Shown: piece by piece, positions 25,071-34,580 of the stretch
How positions within the stretch are numbered: the stretch's first letter is position 1
How the letters are laid out: each line of letters opens with the position of its first letter
Assembly (NCBI RefSeq): GCF_000423405.1
Contig: NZ_AUHX01000006.1
Span: 186,001 to 250,000, forward strand
Origin: Mesonia mobilis DSM 19841
GTDB lineage: Bacteria > Bacteroidota > Bacteroidia > Flavobacteriales > Flavobacteriaceae
Length of the DNA stretch: 64,000 nucleotides
Direction of reading: 5' to 3'
Made by a program: the position numbers and the translations under genes
The notes under the pieces: generated by a model
What the model saw: only the letters and a program-made list of their open reading frames with translations
Database searches by the model: none
Told to the model about the DNA's origin: nothing

Positions 25071-25481
25071 ATGAAATTAAAGTTTTTCATTTTATGCTTT
25101 GCCGCTTTCAGCTTGATAGGTTGTAAGGATGTAGAAAACAATTCAACTAAAGCCTTAGAAAGTGCTGAATATTCTGTAGAAAAAGTTGGTGAAATGTCGG
25201 TGAAAGATTTTCAGTTAACGATGAATATCGATCTGGAAGAAAAAATAGTTAACGGTTTTGCCGGGTGCAATAGTTATAGCGGCGGGTTAAACAATCCGGA
25301 AGCGCAACAACTAAAAGTAATGAAAGTGGTTTCTACCAGAAAAATGTGTCAAGAAGCGATGCAAGCAGAAAATGGTTTTCTAGAAGCACTTCGCCAGACC
25401 ACAGCTTATCAATTTTCAGAAGAGAAACTTCAGTTTACTAATGAGAATGGTAAGGTTTTAATTGAAGCAAAAAAGAAATAA
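25071..25481 (+). CDS. META-domain lipoprotein
   Basis: This 136-residue protein has a lipobox (FSLIGC, C18). The domain resembles the META/HslJ family: FAGCNSYSGGLN near residue 62, then VVSTRKMCQEAMQAENGFLEAL. Such proteins are heat-shock or motility-associated outer-membrane lipoproteins in other bacteria. Here the gene lies between sufS and sufE and is probably co-transcribed. Its link to iron-sulfur metabolism is unknown. Confidence 0.8.
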   Translation: MKLKFFILCFAAFSLIGCKDVENNSTKALESAEYSVEKVGEMSVKDFQLTMNIDLEEKIVNGFAGCNSYSGGLNNPEAQQLKVMKVVSTRKMCQEAMQAENGFLEALRQTTAYQFSEEKLQFTNENGKVLIEAKKK

Positions 25482-25485
25482 TAGT

Positions 25486-25911
25486 TTGAGTAATATAAAA
25501 GAAATACAGGAAGAGATTGTAGATGAATTCGCAATGTTTGACGATTGGATGCAGCGTTACGAATATATGATCGAGCTAGGAAAATCACTTCCGTTAATCG
25601 ACGAGCAATACAAAACCGACGAAAATATCATTAAAGGCTGCCAAAGTAAAGTTTGGGTTCACGCCGATATGGAAGATGGGAAAGTAGTGTTTACTGCCGA
25701 TAGTGATGCAATTATTACCAAAGGAATCATTGCCATTTTGGTGCGTGCGTTCTCTAACCAAGAACCTAAAGCTATTTTAGATGCCAATACCGATTTTATA
25801 GATGAAATTGGTTTAAAAGAGCATTTGTCGCCAACACGTGCTAACGGATTGGTAAGTATGATCAAACAATTAAAAATGTATGCGTTAGCATATCAAACTA
25901 AAGTACAATAA
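25486..25911 (+). CDS. sufE: Sulfur acceptor SufE
   Basis: This 141-residue protein takes the persulfide from SufS. The conserved cysteine is C52 in IIKGCQSKVW, with this start chosen. Homologues open with the I..IQ..I..EF..FDDWM pattern immediately after the initiator. That favours the TTG at 25486 (MSNIKEIQEEIVDEFAMFDDW) over the in-frame TTG at 25462, which would overlap the META gene. With this start C52 aligns with C51 of the E. coli protein. It lies 4 bp after the META stop, suggesting coupled translation. Confidence 0.93.
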   Translation: MSNIKEIQEEIVDEFAMFDDWMQRYEYMIELGKSLPLIDEQYKTDENIIKGCQSKVWVHADMEDGKVVFTADSDAIITKGIIAILVRAFSNQEPKAILDANTDFIDEIGLKEHLSPTRANGLVSMIKQLKMYALAYQTKVQ

Positions 25912-25914
25912 GCG

Positions 25915-26241
25915 ATGAGCGTAGAAGAAATAGATACTCAAGAGTTAGGAGAGAAGATTGTAAAGGTGCTAAAAACCATTTACGATCCAGAAATACCTGT
26001 AGATATTTACGAACTAGGTCTTATTTACGATGTTTTTGTAAATGAAGATTACGATGTGAAAATTTTAATGACGTTAACCACGCCTAACTGCCCGGTGGCA
26101 GAAACGCTTCCGCAAGAGGTAGAGGAAAAAGTGAAGTCGTTAAACAAGGTGAATGATGTAGAGTTAGAGCTTACCTTCGACCCGCCTTGGTCTCAAGATT
26201 TAATGAGCGAAGAAGCAAAACTAGAATTAGGAATGTTATAA
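25915..26241 (+). CDS. SUF-system MIP18/DUF59 protein (SufT-like)
   Basis: This 108-residue protein of the MIP18/PaaD family helps mature iron-sulfur proteins. Key segments are YDPEIPVDIYELGLIYDV near residues 22-39 and TLTTPNCPVAE with its conserved cysteine near residue 61. The start is 3 bp after sufE and a terminator follows, so this is the last gene of the suf operon. Confidence 0.9.
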   Translation: MSVEEIDTQELGEKIVKVLKTIYDPEIPVDIYELGLIYDVFVNEDYDVKILMTLTTPNCPVAETLPQEVEEKVKSLNKVNDVELELTFDPPWSQDLMSEEAKLELGML

Positions 26242-26244
26242 GTT

Positions 26245-26273
26245 AAAGGCCGAAATTATATTTCGGCTTTTTC
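26245..26273 (+). terminator. Terminator of the suf operon
   Basis: GCCGAAAT (26249-26256) pairs with ATTTCGGC (26260-26267), with a 3-nt loop and a TTTTT tract after it. It lies 3 bp beyond the last suf stop codon. Confidence 0.75.
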
Positions 26274-26289
26274 AGAATTTGAAAATTTT

Positions 26290-26802
26290 ATGGCTGAAGA
26301 AATCATCAATAGAGTTGCCAATAGTAAATTAGTCACTTTTAATTTAGAAGAATACTATCCGGAAGGAGAACGCGTGCTTTTCGATATTAAAGATTGGCTT
26401 TTTGAAGGATTTGTGCTGCGTGAAAAAGATTTTCGGGAAGCTGTAAAACAACACGATTGGGCGCAATACCAAGATAAATATTTGGCGCTAACTTGCTCTT
26501 CAGACGCGATTATACCGGCTTGGGCTTATATGTTAATTACGACAGAACTTCAGCCTTATGCAAAACGTATAATTTTAGGAGATCTTCAGCAATTAGAATT
26601 CAGCATTTATCAAGATATTATCAATACCATCGATATAGAAGAATTTAGAGATTTGCCGGTAATTGTTAAAGGTTGCGCTCGCAAACCGGTACCCGAAAAT
26701 GCTTATCTGCAAATCGTACAAAAACTACAACCGGTAGCCAAAACCATTATGTTTGGTGAGGCTTGCTCATCGGTTCCGTTATTCAAAAAGAAGAAAAAGT
26801 AA
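26290..26802 (+). CDS. DUF2480 family protein
   Basis: This 170-residue cytosolic protein is of the Bacteroidota-specific DUF2480 type. It shows LEEYYPEGERVLFDIKDWLFEG near residue 18 and a late GEACSSVPLFKKKKK tail. No signal peptide or catalytic motif is seen. It follows the suf terminator by about 20 bp. Its cysteines (LTCSSD, KGCARKP, EACSS) could bind metal, which is inference only. Confidence 0.75.
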   Translation: MAEEIINRVANSKLVTFNLEEYYPEGERVLFDIKDWLFEGFVLREKDFREAVKQHDWAQYQDKYLALTCSSDAIIPAWAYMLITTELQPYAKRIILGDLQQLEFSIYQDIINTIDIEEFRDLPVIVKGCARKPVPENAYLQIVQKLQPVAKTIMFGEACSSVPLFKKKKK

Positions 26803-26858
26803 TTCAGCTTTTCCATTTATATTTAATATTTCTTTAAGAGTCACTTGTTGAAATAAGT

Positions 26859-26866
26859 TAACTTTG
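26859..26866 (+). promoter_or_regulatory. Candidate -7 promoter element of the DUF3078 gene
   Basis: TAACTTTG matches TAnnTTTG and lies 29 nt before the ATG at 26896. TTG triplets at 26845 and 26848 are closer than usual for a -33 box. Confidence 0.4.
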
Positions 26867-26895
26867 TAGGCAATTTTACTATTAAATTTTGCACT

Positions 26896-27834
26896 ATGAA
26901 GAAATTACTATTAATCGTACCTCTTTTACTTTTTACACAACTCACTTTTGCTCAAGATGAAGAAGAATCTGACGAACCTAAAGAAGGTTGGGTAGGCACA
27001 GGAACTTTTTCGTTACTTTTTAATCAAGCTGCATTTAATGCCGAATGGCAAGGCGGCGGAACTTCAAACTACGCCGGTAACGCTACGATTAGCTATAATC
27101 TAAACTACAATAAAGACAATTTTACTTGGGACAATACCTTTTTAGGAGATTATGGTTTAACCAAGGTAAAAGATGATGAATTTGTAAGAAAAACCAACGA
27201 CCGTTTAGAGGTAAATTCGGTTGCAGGTTGGGAGATAAATGAGTCTAACTGGTATTATTCAGTTTTTGCTAACTTCAGAACCCAATTTGCTAAAGGTTAT
27301 GAGTATGACGAAGTAGATGTGATCGATGAAACTACAGGAAATGTGATTGGCGAAGAAACCGTAAGAACAGAAACTACGCACTTTATGTCTCCTGGGTATT
27401 TGCAAGTAGGTCCTGGCATGCTTTGGAAGAAAAATGAAAACTTTAAAGTGAATATTGCGCCGGCTACTGCACGTTTTATTTTTGTAGACGATCGTTTTAC
27501 CACGGTTGAAGGTTATGAAGACGGTGATTATTTTGGCGTAGATCAAGGAGAATCGATGCGTTTTGAATTTGGTGCTTCGGTAACGGCTTACGCAAAGTTT
27601 GATCTAGTTGAAAATGTGACTTTTGAAAATATGCTGAATTTATATGCAAACTATTTAGAAGACCCGCAAAATGTAGATTTAGATTACACCGGAAAATTAA
27701 ATATGAAGGTGAACGATTATCTTTCTGCAAACTTTATTTTCCAAACGATTTATGACGATAATGCAGTAAAAGCATTTCAGGTAAGAGAAGTATTAGGAGT
27801 TGGTTTTACGTATAAAATCAATCCGCAAGAATAA
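26896..27834 (+). CDS. DUF3078 outer-membrane protein
   Basis: This 312-residue protein has a signal peptide (MKKLLLIVPLLLFTQLTFAQ) and alternating strands rich in aromatic residues. The family start pattern WVGTGTFSLLFNQAAFNAEWQ leads into GGGTSNYAGNATISYNLNY. The pattern fits a beta-barrel protein of Bacteroidota. No ligand is known. It ends just before a bidirectional terminator. Confidence 0.85.
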   Translation: MKKLLLIVPLLLFTQLTFAQDEEESDEPKEGWVGTGTFSLLFNQAAFNAEWQGGGTSNYAGNATISYNLNYNKDNFTWDNTFLGDYGLTKVKDDEFVRKTNDRLEVNSVAGWEINESNWYYSVFANFRTQFAKGYEYDEVDVIDETTGNVIGEETVRTETTHFMSPGYLQVGPGMLWKKNENFKVNIAPATARFIFVDDRFTTVEGYEDGDYFGVDQGESMRFEFGASVTAYAKFDLVENVTFENMLNLYANYLEDPQNVDLDYTGKLNMKVNDYLSANFIFQTIYDDNAVKAFQVREVLGVGFTYKINPQE

Positions 27835-27864
27835 TTTTTATTGCTGAATTATTTACGATATAAA

Positions 27865-27898
27865 AAAAAAGGCTTTCTATTTCTAGAAAGCCTTTTTT
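27865..27898. terminator. Bidirectional terminator
   Basis: AAAAAAGGCTTTCT (27865-27878) and AGAAAGCCTTTTTT (27885-27898) form a perfect 14-bp stem between the DUF3078 gene and the convergent RND operon. Confidence 0.88.
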
Positions 27899-27928
27899 GT
27901 TGAATTCAATAAATGTCTGCTGAATAAA

Positions 27929-30900
27929 TTAATTGGTTTCAGCATTTGGTTGAAGTTCTTTACCTCTTTTTTTTCTGTACTTTACCTTACCGCGATTACT
28001 TAGGTAGAACATTACCGGTACGATCACCAAGGTTAAGAAAGTAGCAAAGGTAAGACCGAAGATCACCGTCCAGGCTAAAGGTCCCCAGAAAATCACGTTA
28101 TCACCACCAATATAGATCTTTGGTTCGTAGTTAATAAATAGCGAGAAGAAATCGATGTTTAACCCAACTGCCAAAGGTATTAATCCTAAAACCGTAGTAA
28201 TTGCCGTTAATAAAACCGGTCTTAATCTCGATTTACCACCGGCCACAATTACTTCAAAATATTGTTGTTTGGTAAGTAGATCTTTTTCATCTAAACCAAG
28301 TTCTTCTTTCTTTCGATCGATGAGTATTTGCGTGTAATCAATCAAAACAATTGCGTTGTTCACAACAATACCGGCGAGAGAGATAATCCCCATCATCGTC
28401 ATAATGATCACGAAATCCATTCCGAAGAAAACTAATCCGAAAAACACGCCACCTAAACTTAAAAGTACCGCCATTAAAATAATGATAGGTTTTGATAGCG
28501 AATTAAATTGTGCTACAAGAATTAATAAAATTCCGCCTAAAGCAATAAGCAACGCTTTCAATAAGAAAGACATATTTTCTGCTTGCTCTTCTTGTTCTCC
28601 CGTAAAGCTAAAACTCATATCTTTTGGGAGCTCGTAGTTCTTTAATTCAGATTTTAGCTGCTGTACAATAGCGTTACCATTATAATCTCCCAAAACGTTA
28701 GAATAAATGGTGATCACACGTTTTAAGTCTTTACGTTTGATCGAGCTAAACGTTGCTGTCTGTTTTTTATCGACAACCGCAGAGATCGGGATCTGCATGA
28801 TCTCTCCGGTATTTTGATTTTTAAACGTAATGGGTTGATTAAAGATCGCATTTTCATTATACCTGAAATCTTCATTAAACCTTACGTTAATTTCATAATC
28901 ATCATCACCATCTTTATAGGTTGAAACTTCTTCTCCATAAATTGCACGACGTAAAGTTTGCCCAACTACCGCGGTAGAAACACCTAATCGACCGGCTTTT
29001 TTACGATCTACTTTTACGTTAAGTTCCGGTTTAGCTTTGTTAACATCTATTTTAAGCTCTTCGATCCCGTCGATACTTAAATCTTGCATAAACGAACGCA
29101 TTTTTTGCGCTTCCGCTAACATTTGATCGTAGTTTTCACCTTTAATCTCAATGTTAATTGGGTAACCGGCCGGCGGTCCTGCTGCATCTTTTTCAACAAT
29201 TACAGAAGCACCGGGAAAACCTTGAACCGCTTCACGAACTTCTTCTAAAACGGTAGAACTTTTTACGCCACGACGATCGTTAAATTCACGCATCGATAGC
29301 GTAATTTTACCTTTATGCGGCATTTCATTTTGTTGCCCGCCATCGGTTTGTGGGTTTCCTGCACCTTCACCAACTTGAGAAATAGCAGATTCAACCATAA
29401 AGTTATACCCGTCGTCTTCGTACTTTTTAATAGCCTCGAAAACTCGCTTTTCGATCTTTTTAGTTAGTTCGTTAGTTTTCTCGATATCGGTTGCTTCCGG
29501 ATATTCGATATAAGTAATAATTTGGTTAGGCTGATTTTCTGGGAAAAACAACACGTTGGGTTGAGAAACGCCTACCAAAACAAAACTTATAATAAGCAAA
29601 CCGAAAGTTCCGAAGAAAAATAAATAGGCTCTTTTACCACGAAGCGAATATTTTAAGAAACGCTCATAAAAGTTCTCTAGTTTTTTTAAGGATTTATACT
29701 GGAAATAGTTCACCGCTTTCTTCAAAAACAATCGGTAAACCCAAAGTAAAATTACCGCTAATAGCATTAAATTTCCTAAGCCTCTAAAGAAGCCCATTTC
29801 TAAAACGAAACCTGCGATTAAAATAATAACGCCAACAACACCTAAGATAATACTTACCATAATGGCGCGCTTTCGCTTCATATCTTTTTCTTCAACCTGC
29901 ATAAACTGCGACGTAAGCATCGAGTTAATGATTAGCGCAACGAATAGGGAAGAACCTAAAACGATAGAAAGCGTCATCGGGAAAATAACCATAAACTTAC
30001 CAATGGTTCCCGGCCATAAACCTAACGGGAAAAATGCTGCCAGTGTAGTTGCTGTTGAAGCGATAATTGGCCAAGCAATTTCACCTAAACCTTGTTTGGC
30101 GGCTTTAATTCTTGGCATTCCTTCACTCATTAAGGTATAAACGTTTTCAACAACCACAATACCGTTGTCTACCAACATCCCTAGCCCCATTACTAAGGCG
30201 AAAAGTACCATTGTGTTTAAGGTGAAACCTAAAGCACTTAATACGATATAAGAAAGTAACATCGATAGCGGAATCGCAACTCCCACAAAAAGTGCGTTTC
30301 TAAAACCTAAGAAGAACATTAAAACTCCAACCACCAAAATAACTCCGAAAATAATATTGTTTACCAAGTCGTTTACCTGGTTTTCGGTTTTGATCGATTG
30401 GTCGTTAGTCACTGAAATATGAAGGTTATCCGGGAAATATTCTTCTTCTTCAACCTCAATAATTTCTTTGATCTGCTCTACCGCTTCGATCATATTTTTA
30501 CCGGCGCGCTTTTTAATATCAAGCATAACTACCGGTTCGCCATATTCTCTGGCGTAGGTTGTGGCGTCTTTTTCTTGAAAATTGATTTTTGCGATATCAC
30601 GTAAATAGGTAACTCCGCCTTCGCGTTTTACCACAACTTCTTCCAACTCTTTCGGGTCTTCGATTTCACCGATAACGCGAATGTTTTTCTGTACACCGTT
30701 TTCTGTTACATTTCCTCCGGAAATTGTTCTGTTCTCTGCGCTAATTGCATTCACAATGTCGTTGAAGCTTATTTGAGAAGCCGTCATTTTATAAACATCG
30801 ACCGCAATTTCTACTTCTCTTTCTTCTGCACCGCGAATCGTAGCTTCTTTGATCTGCGGAAGCAATTCTATTTTATCTTGAAGATATTCAGCATAATCTT

Positions 30901-31405
30901 TTAATTGCTGAATGGTGTAATCTCCGGTAAGATTTACGTTCAAGATCGGTTGCTCTTCAGAAATATTAAGATCAAAAACATTAGGTTCTACTTTCGCGCC
31001 GTTATCTAAAGTTGGCCAAGTAGTTTCGGCTTTTACTAAATCTACCTTGTCTTTAATTTTTTGCTTAGCGACAGAAACTTCAATATCTTCTTCAAACTCG
31101 ACAATTACGATCGAATAATCTTGTAAGGTGGTTGAAGTGATTTCTCGTACGCCGGCAACGTCGTTAAACTCTTCTTCTAAAGGTTCTGTAATAAATTTTT
31201 CTACATCTTCTGCAGAGTTACCCGGGTTCACCGAACTTACGTATATTTTGGTTTCTATAATCTCTGGGAAAGCTTCACGAGGCATGCTGTAATAGGAAAG
31301 CAGCCCGCCTAGCAAAACGATAGCAATAATCACATAAACGGTCATGTTATTGCTAATCGACCAAGATGAAATAGGAAACTCTTTTTGGGTGTTTTTACTT
31401 GACAT
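27929..31405 (-). CDS. RND efflux permease (AcrB/MexB-like inner-membrane pump)
   Basis: This 1158-residue proton-driven pump forms the inner-membrane part of a tripartite efflux system. It has one helix near the N-terminus and two groups of helices separated by large periplasmic loops. The family motif GMLVDNGIVVVENVYT lies in the first helix group and GIISLAGIVVNNAIVLIDY in the second. An extra hydrophobic stretch near residues 510-560 and the total length over 1100 are seen in Bacteroidota members. It overlaps the fusion protein gene by 11 bp. The substrate cannot be read from sequence. Confidence 0.93.
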   Translation of the reverse strand: MSSKNTQKEFPISSWSISNNMTVYVIIAIVLLGGLLSYYSMPREAFPEIIETKIYVSSVNPGNSAEDVEKFITEPLEEEFNDVAGVREITSTTLQDYSIVIVEFEEDIEVSVAKQKIKDKVDLVKAETTWPTLDNGAKVEPNVFDLNISEEQPILNVNLTGDYTIQQLKDYAEYLQDKIELLPQIKEATIRGAEEREVEIAVDVYKMTASQISFNDIVNAISAENRTISGGNVTENGVQKNIRVIGEIEDPKELEEVVVKREGGVTYLRDIAKINFQEKDATTYAREYGEPVVMLDIKKRAGKNMIEAVEQIKEIIEVEEEEYFPDNLHISVTNDQSIKTENQVNDLVNNIIFGVILVVGVLMFFLGFRNALFVGVAIPLSMLLSYIVLSALGFTLNTMVLFALVMGLGMLVDNGIVVVENVYTLMSEGMPRIKAAKQGLGEIAWPIIASTATTLAAFFPLGLWPGTIGKFMVIFPMTLSIVLGSSLFVALIINSMLTSQFMQVEEKDMKRKRAIMVSIILGVVGVIILIAGFVLEMGFFRGLGNLMLLAVILLWVYRLFLKKAVNYFQYKSLKKLENFYERFLKYSLRGKRAYLFFFGTFGLLIISFVLVGVSQPNVLFFPENQPNQIITYIEYPEATDIEKTNELTKKIEKRVFEAIKKYEDDGYNFMVESAISQVGEGAGNPQTDGGQQNEMPHKGKITLSMREFNDRRGVKSSTVLEEVREAVQGFPGASVIVEKDAAGPPAGYPINIEIKGENYDQMLAEAQKMRSFMQDLSIDGIEELKIDVNKAKPELNVKVDRKKAGRLGVSTAVVGQTLRRAIYGEEVSTYKDGDDDYEINVRFNEDFRYNENAIFNQPITFKNQNTGEIMQIPISAVVDKKQTATFSSIKRKDLKRVITIYSNVLGDYNGNAIVQQLKSELKNYELPKDMSFSFTGEQEEQAENMSFLLKALLIALGGILLILVAQFNSLSKPIIILMAVLLSLGGVFFGLVFFGMDFVIIMTMMGIISLAGIVVNNAIVLIDYTQILIDRKKEELGLDEKDLLTKQQYFEVIVAGGKSRLRPVLLTAITTVLGLIPLAVGLNIDFFSLFINYEPKIYIGGDNVIFWGPLAWTVIFGLTFATFLTLVIVPVMFYLSNRGKVKYRKKRGKELQPNAETN

Positions 31406-32564
31406 TTTCGCTTATTTTTACTTCTTGTCCTTCTCTTGTCGATCTTGCTCCTTCAAGAATAATGGTTTGTCCGGCTTTTAAACCTTCTAAAACTTCAATT
31501 TTATTGTCATAGCTAAGTCCGGTTTTTACGATGTTTCTGGCAGCCGTTCCTGTAGTGTCGCTTTCTTTTTTTACGGTGAAAGCAACGCTGTTTCCTTCAG
31601 CATTTTCTTGAAGAATGTTCAACGGAATTACAATAGCATTTTCTGAAGTGTAATCGTTAAGTTTTACGGTTGCAATAAGGTTGGGTTTTATTAAACCTTG
31701 CTCGTTAGGTACAGAAACGCGTACTTGAAAACTTCTGTTGTTAGGATTAATAAAGTCTGAAACTTGCTCGATGCTTCCTTCAAACTCTTTACCAATTGAG
31801 CTAAGTTCAATTAATACTTCAGTTCCTTTATTAATTTTACCTAAATAGGTTTCTGGTACTTCTGCAGTTACATACATTTCTGTTAAGTTAACCAAACGGA
31901 AAAGCTGACTTTGTCCTGTGCTTACTACCTGACCTTCATCGGCAATTACTTGGTCGATCGTACCGGTAAATGGAGCTTTAATTACTGTTTTTGAAAGCTG
32001 AGTACGTAATTGGTTTACCGAATTTTGCATAGCTTCAAAATTGGTTTTCGATTCTAGGTATTGAATTTCTGACCCAATGTTTTGGTTCCAAAGACGCTCT
32101 TGTCTTTCGTAGGTAGTTTTCGCTAAGGCTAATTGAGATTCAGACTGCGCTAATTGGCTCGATAAACCACCATCGTCAATTTTTGCTAAACGTTGCCCTT
32201 TGGTTACTCGCTCACCTTCTTTTACATAAATACTGGTTAAAATACCAGAAAACTCCGGGTGGATAATAATATTTTGATCGGTTTCTACATCACCTTGCAC
32301 TTCGATATAATGTTTGAAAAGTGTGTCTTGCAATGTTTCAACAGTAACTAGTGAACGGCTTTTGTTCGTGTCTAGTTTTTCAATCTCTTCATTTAATAAT
32401 TCGATCTGTTCTTTTAACTCGCTTTGCTGCGTGGTAAGTTCAGATTTTTTAGCTCTTATTTCGGTTAGGTTTCCACCTTCTATCACATCTTCTACAGATT
32501 TTTCTTCGTCGCCGCAAGCAATAAGACTTAGGCTTATAAAAGAAAGGAATAAAAACTTTTTCAT
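31395..32564 (-). CDS. RND periplasmic adaptor (membrane fusion protein), lipoprotein
   Basis: This 389-residue protein has a lipobox (SFISLSLIAC, C17). A long coiled coil follows at about residues 35-70 (LTTQQSELKEQIELLNEEIEKL). The HlyD/AcrA-type barrel-sandwich is seen in GILTSIYVKEGERVTKGQRLAKID and VIKAPFTGTIDQVIADEGQVV. It bridges the pump and the TolC-like channel. It lies between the channel gene (3 bp) and the pump gene (overlap), so the three are co-expressed. Confidence 0.93.
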   Translation of the reverse strand: MKKFLFLSFISLSLIACGDEEKSVEDVIEGGNLTEIRAKKSELTTQQSELKEQIELLNEEIEKLDTNKSRSLVTVETLQDTLFKHYIEVQGDVETDQNIIIHPEFSGILTSIYVKEGERVTKGQRLAKIDDGGLSSQLAQSESQLALAKTTYERQERLWNQNIGSEIQYLESKTNFEAMQNSVNQLRTQLSKTVIKAPFTGTIDQVIADEGQVVSTGQSQLFRLVNLTEMYVTAEVPETYLGKINKGTEVLIELSSIGKEFEGSIEQVSDFINPNNRSFQVRVSVPNEQGLIKPNLIATVKLNDYTSENAIVIPLNILQENAEGNSVAFTVKKESDTTGTAARNIVKTGLSYDNKIEVLEGLKAGQTIILEGARSTREGQEVKISENVK

Positions 32565-32567
32565 GAT

Positions 32568-33947
32568 TTATTTATTGGTAAAGTTAAGGTTAGGTGTATT
32601 TAATAATGTCTCTAATGCTGCTTTTGCATTTAGTACTTCAAGCATCGACTGTAATAATTCTTGTTGTGCATCGTAAAGCTGAGTTTGCGCTTGTCTTAGC
32701 TCAAAACTGGTCGCGATCCCTTCAGAAAATTTAATTTGATTTTTGTTTTCAATACGTTCAGCAAGGGCTAAGTTTTGCTGTGAAGTTTGGTATTTTTCAA
32801 TCGCATATTGGTAATCGTTTTTTGCGCGAGTCATCCCTAATCGAATTTGTTCTTTAGACTGCTCAAATTGTGTTTGAGCTTGGTCTAAGGCAATTCTGGC
32901 TTGGGCAGTTTGTGCGCTTCTTTTTAACGAACTGAAAATAGGAATGTTTAAACTCACGCCCCAAATTGAGGATTGAAACCATTGTTGGTTATCGTTTAAA
33001 AAAGTGAATTTTTCACTGTTTCCCGTTGTTCCGTAATTGATAAATGTTGAAAGCGTAGGCAGCGCTTGTGCTTTTTGTAAGTTAAGCTCATGTTCACGTT
33101 GTTCGATTTGCACTTGCGCAAGTTGATAGTCTAAATTCTCTTCAATATTTATTTCAGAATTAAGAAGCGTTAGGCTAATGTTGTTTTCAACTAAGCCTTT
33201 AAGGGTATCGATTAGATTAACTTCTTTTTCTAACGGAATACCTAAAGTTAATTTTAAAGCATCACGCGCAATGGCAACTAAACGTTCTGCATTGTTCAGT
33301 TCGTTACTTATTTGAAGAAAAGTAATTTGTAGTTGTTCTACACTTTCTTCTTCTTGTAAGCCGTTTTCAAAAATCTTTCTGGTTTCTTCTAAATTGTCTT
33401 CCAGATTGTCTTTGTTACTTTTTAAAATAGTAACACTTTCTTCAGCCAATAAAACATTTCCGTAGGCATCGATCACATCTTGTCGAATTTCTAATGCGGT
33501 ACGTTCTGCATTGGTCGTGGTGTATTTTTCAAAAGTTTTTGCAGCACGAACTCCCACAATATAAGACCCGTCAAATAATAATTGACTTGCAGTTGCAGTG
33601 GCAGCTAAATTTTGCTTCGTACCAAATTGAACAGGTATAAATGTTCCTGGCGCTCCACCGGCAAGTTCTCCCGGTAATAATTGTACCGGTCGCTTAATGT
33701 TATTTTGATAATCTACTGCGGCACTAATTTGTGGTAATCCATCTGCAGTGGTTTCCCATTTTTGTTTAGCAGCAGCTGCAATATCTCGTTTTGCATTAAT
33801 TGCCGTGTAGCTACTGTCTAGGGCAAAATTAATGGCTTCTTCTAAGCTAAAACTGTAATTTTCTTTTTCTTGAATTGTTTCTTGCGCGTGCAAGCCAATG
33901 CTTAATAGTAAAAGAAAACAACTTAGGCGTATTCTCATGAGTCGCAT
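32568..33947 (-). CDS. TolC-family outer-membrane efflux channel
   Basis: This 459-residue protein has a signal peptide (about 23 residues, ending GLHAQ). It shows two related halves rich in long coiled helices with SLEEAINFALDSSYTAINAKRDI at the start, the OEP/TolC pattern. Two starts are possible. The first ATG (33947) overlaps the tetR end by 13 bp. The second (33938) gives the classic ATGA overlap with the tetR stop and an equally good signal peptide. Either way translation is coupled to the regulator gene. Confidence 0.9.
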   Translation of the reverse strand: MRLMRIRLSCFLLLLSIGLHAQETIQEKENYSFSLEEAINFALDSSYTAINAKRDIAAAAKQKWETTADGLPQISAAVDYQNNIKRPVQLLPGELAGGAPGTFIPVQFGTKQNLAATATASQLLFDGSYIVGVRAAKTFEKYTTTNAERTALEIRQDVIDAYGNVLLAEESVTILKSNKDNLEDNLEETRKIFENGLQEEESVEQLQITFLQISNELNNAERLVAIARDALKLTLGIPLEKEVNLIDTLKGLVENNISLTLLNSEINIEENLDYQLAQVQIEQREHELNLQKAQALPTLSTFINYGTTGNSEKFTFLNDNQQWFQSSIWGVSLNIPIFSSLKRSAQTAQARIALDQAQTQFEQSKEQIRLGMTRAKNDYQYAIEKYQTSQQNLALAERIENKNQIKFSEGIATSFELRQAQTQLYDAQQELLQSMLEVLNAKAALETLLNTPNLNFTNK

Positions 33948-34540
33948 TTATGGTTTAAGTTATTAATGTATTCTAGGCCTTTTTGTGAGGCAATGGCTCT
34001 AAAGTGATAATCTAAAAAGTGACTTACTAAATAAGGAATGGTGTATTTATCCATCGGAAAATACTCACTGTCTTTAATGCCTTCTAAAGTCATAAAGTAA
34101 AAGTTGAGCACGATTTCATTATCAATATCTTGTCGATAATAACCGTTTTCTTTTCCTCGTTTTAGGTTGTTACCAATACTCAACTTCATTCGTTCTACTT
34201 TTAATTCTTTTAAAGCTTCATCGACTTTTGGGTAGTACTTGCAAAGTTGAAATTGAGGAGAAGCTTTCTCTTCTTTTAATCTCTTTAAAATAAATTCATG
34301 AATTTTTAACAGCTCATCGATCGGGTTATGCTTTTCAGCAATAATTTCGTCTATCCCTGCGGTAATGCAATTGAATAATTCAATAGCACAAGCTTCCACC
34401 AATTTTCCTTTGTTTGGGAAATGGCTGTAAATGGTTTTTTTAGATATGCTTAATTTTTCAGCAATATCATCCATCGTGACACTTTTAAACCCTAAGGTTA
34501 AAAACATGTCTGTAGCGGTATCTAAAATATCTTCTTTCAT
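33935..34540 (-). CDS. TetR-family transcriptional regulator of the efflux operon
   Basis: This 201-residue protein has an N-terminal helix-turn-helix typical of TetR/AcrR (MDDIAEKLSISKKTIYSHF, about residues 24-42 from the chosen start) and a helical ligand domain. I chose the ATG at 34540 (MKEDILDTATDMFLTLGFKS). The frame extends to a TTG at 34579, but that region holds the promoter and operator. It is the first gene of the tetR-tolC-mfp-rnd operon, and its own promoter carries a perfect inverted repeat. Autorepression relieved by a pump substrate is the usual arrangement and is inferred here. Confidence 0.92.
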   Translation of the reverse strand: MKEDILDTATDMFLTLGFKSVTMDDIAEKLSISKKTIYSHFPNKGKLVEACAIELFNCITAGIDEIIAEKHNPIDELLKIHEFILKRLKEEKASPQFQLCKYYPKVDEALKELKVERMKLSIGNNLKRGKENGYYRQDIDNEIVLNFYFMTLEGIKDSEYFPMDKYTIPYLVSHFLDYHFRAIASQKGLEYINNLNHKCDS

Positions 34541-34550
34541 AATCGGGGGG

Positions 34551-34580
34551 CAAAAGTACCATGGAAACTTTGAATACAAA
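34551..34580 (-). promoter_or_regulatory. Promoter of the tetR-efflux operon
   Basis: Minus-strand TTTG (34580-34577), 18 nt, then TACTTTTG (34558-34551) matches the Bacteroidota TTTG-N17-19-TAnnTTTG promoter well. It ends 10 nt before the chosen ATG, giving a very short leader. Confidence 0.6.
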
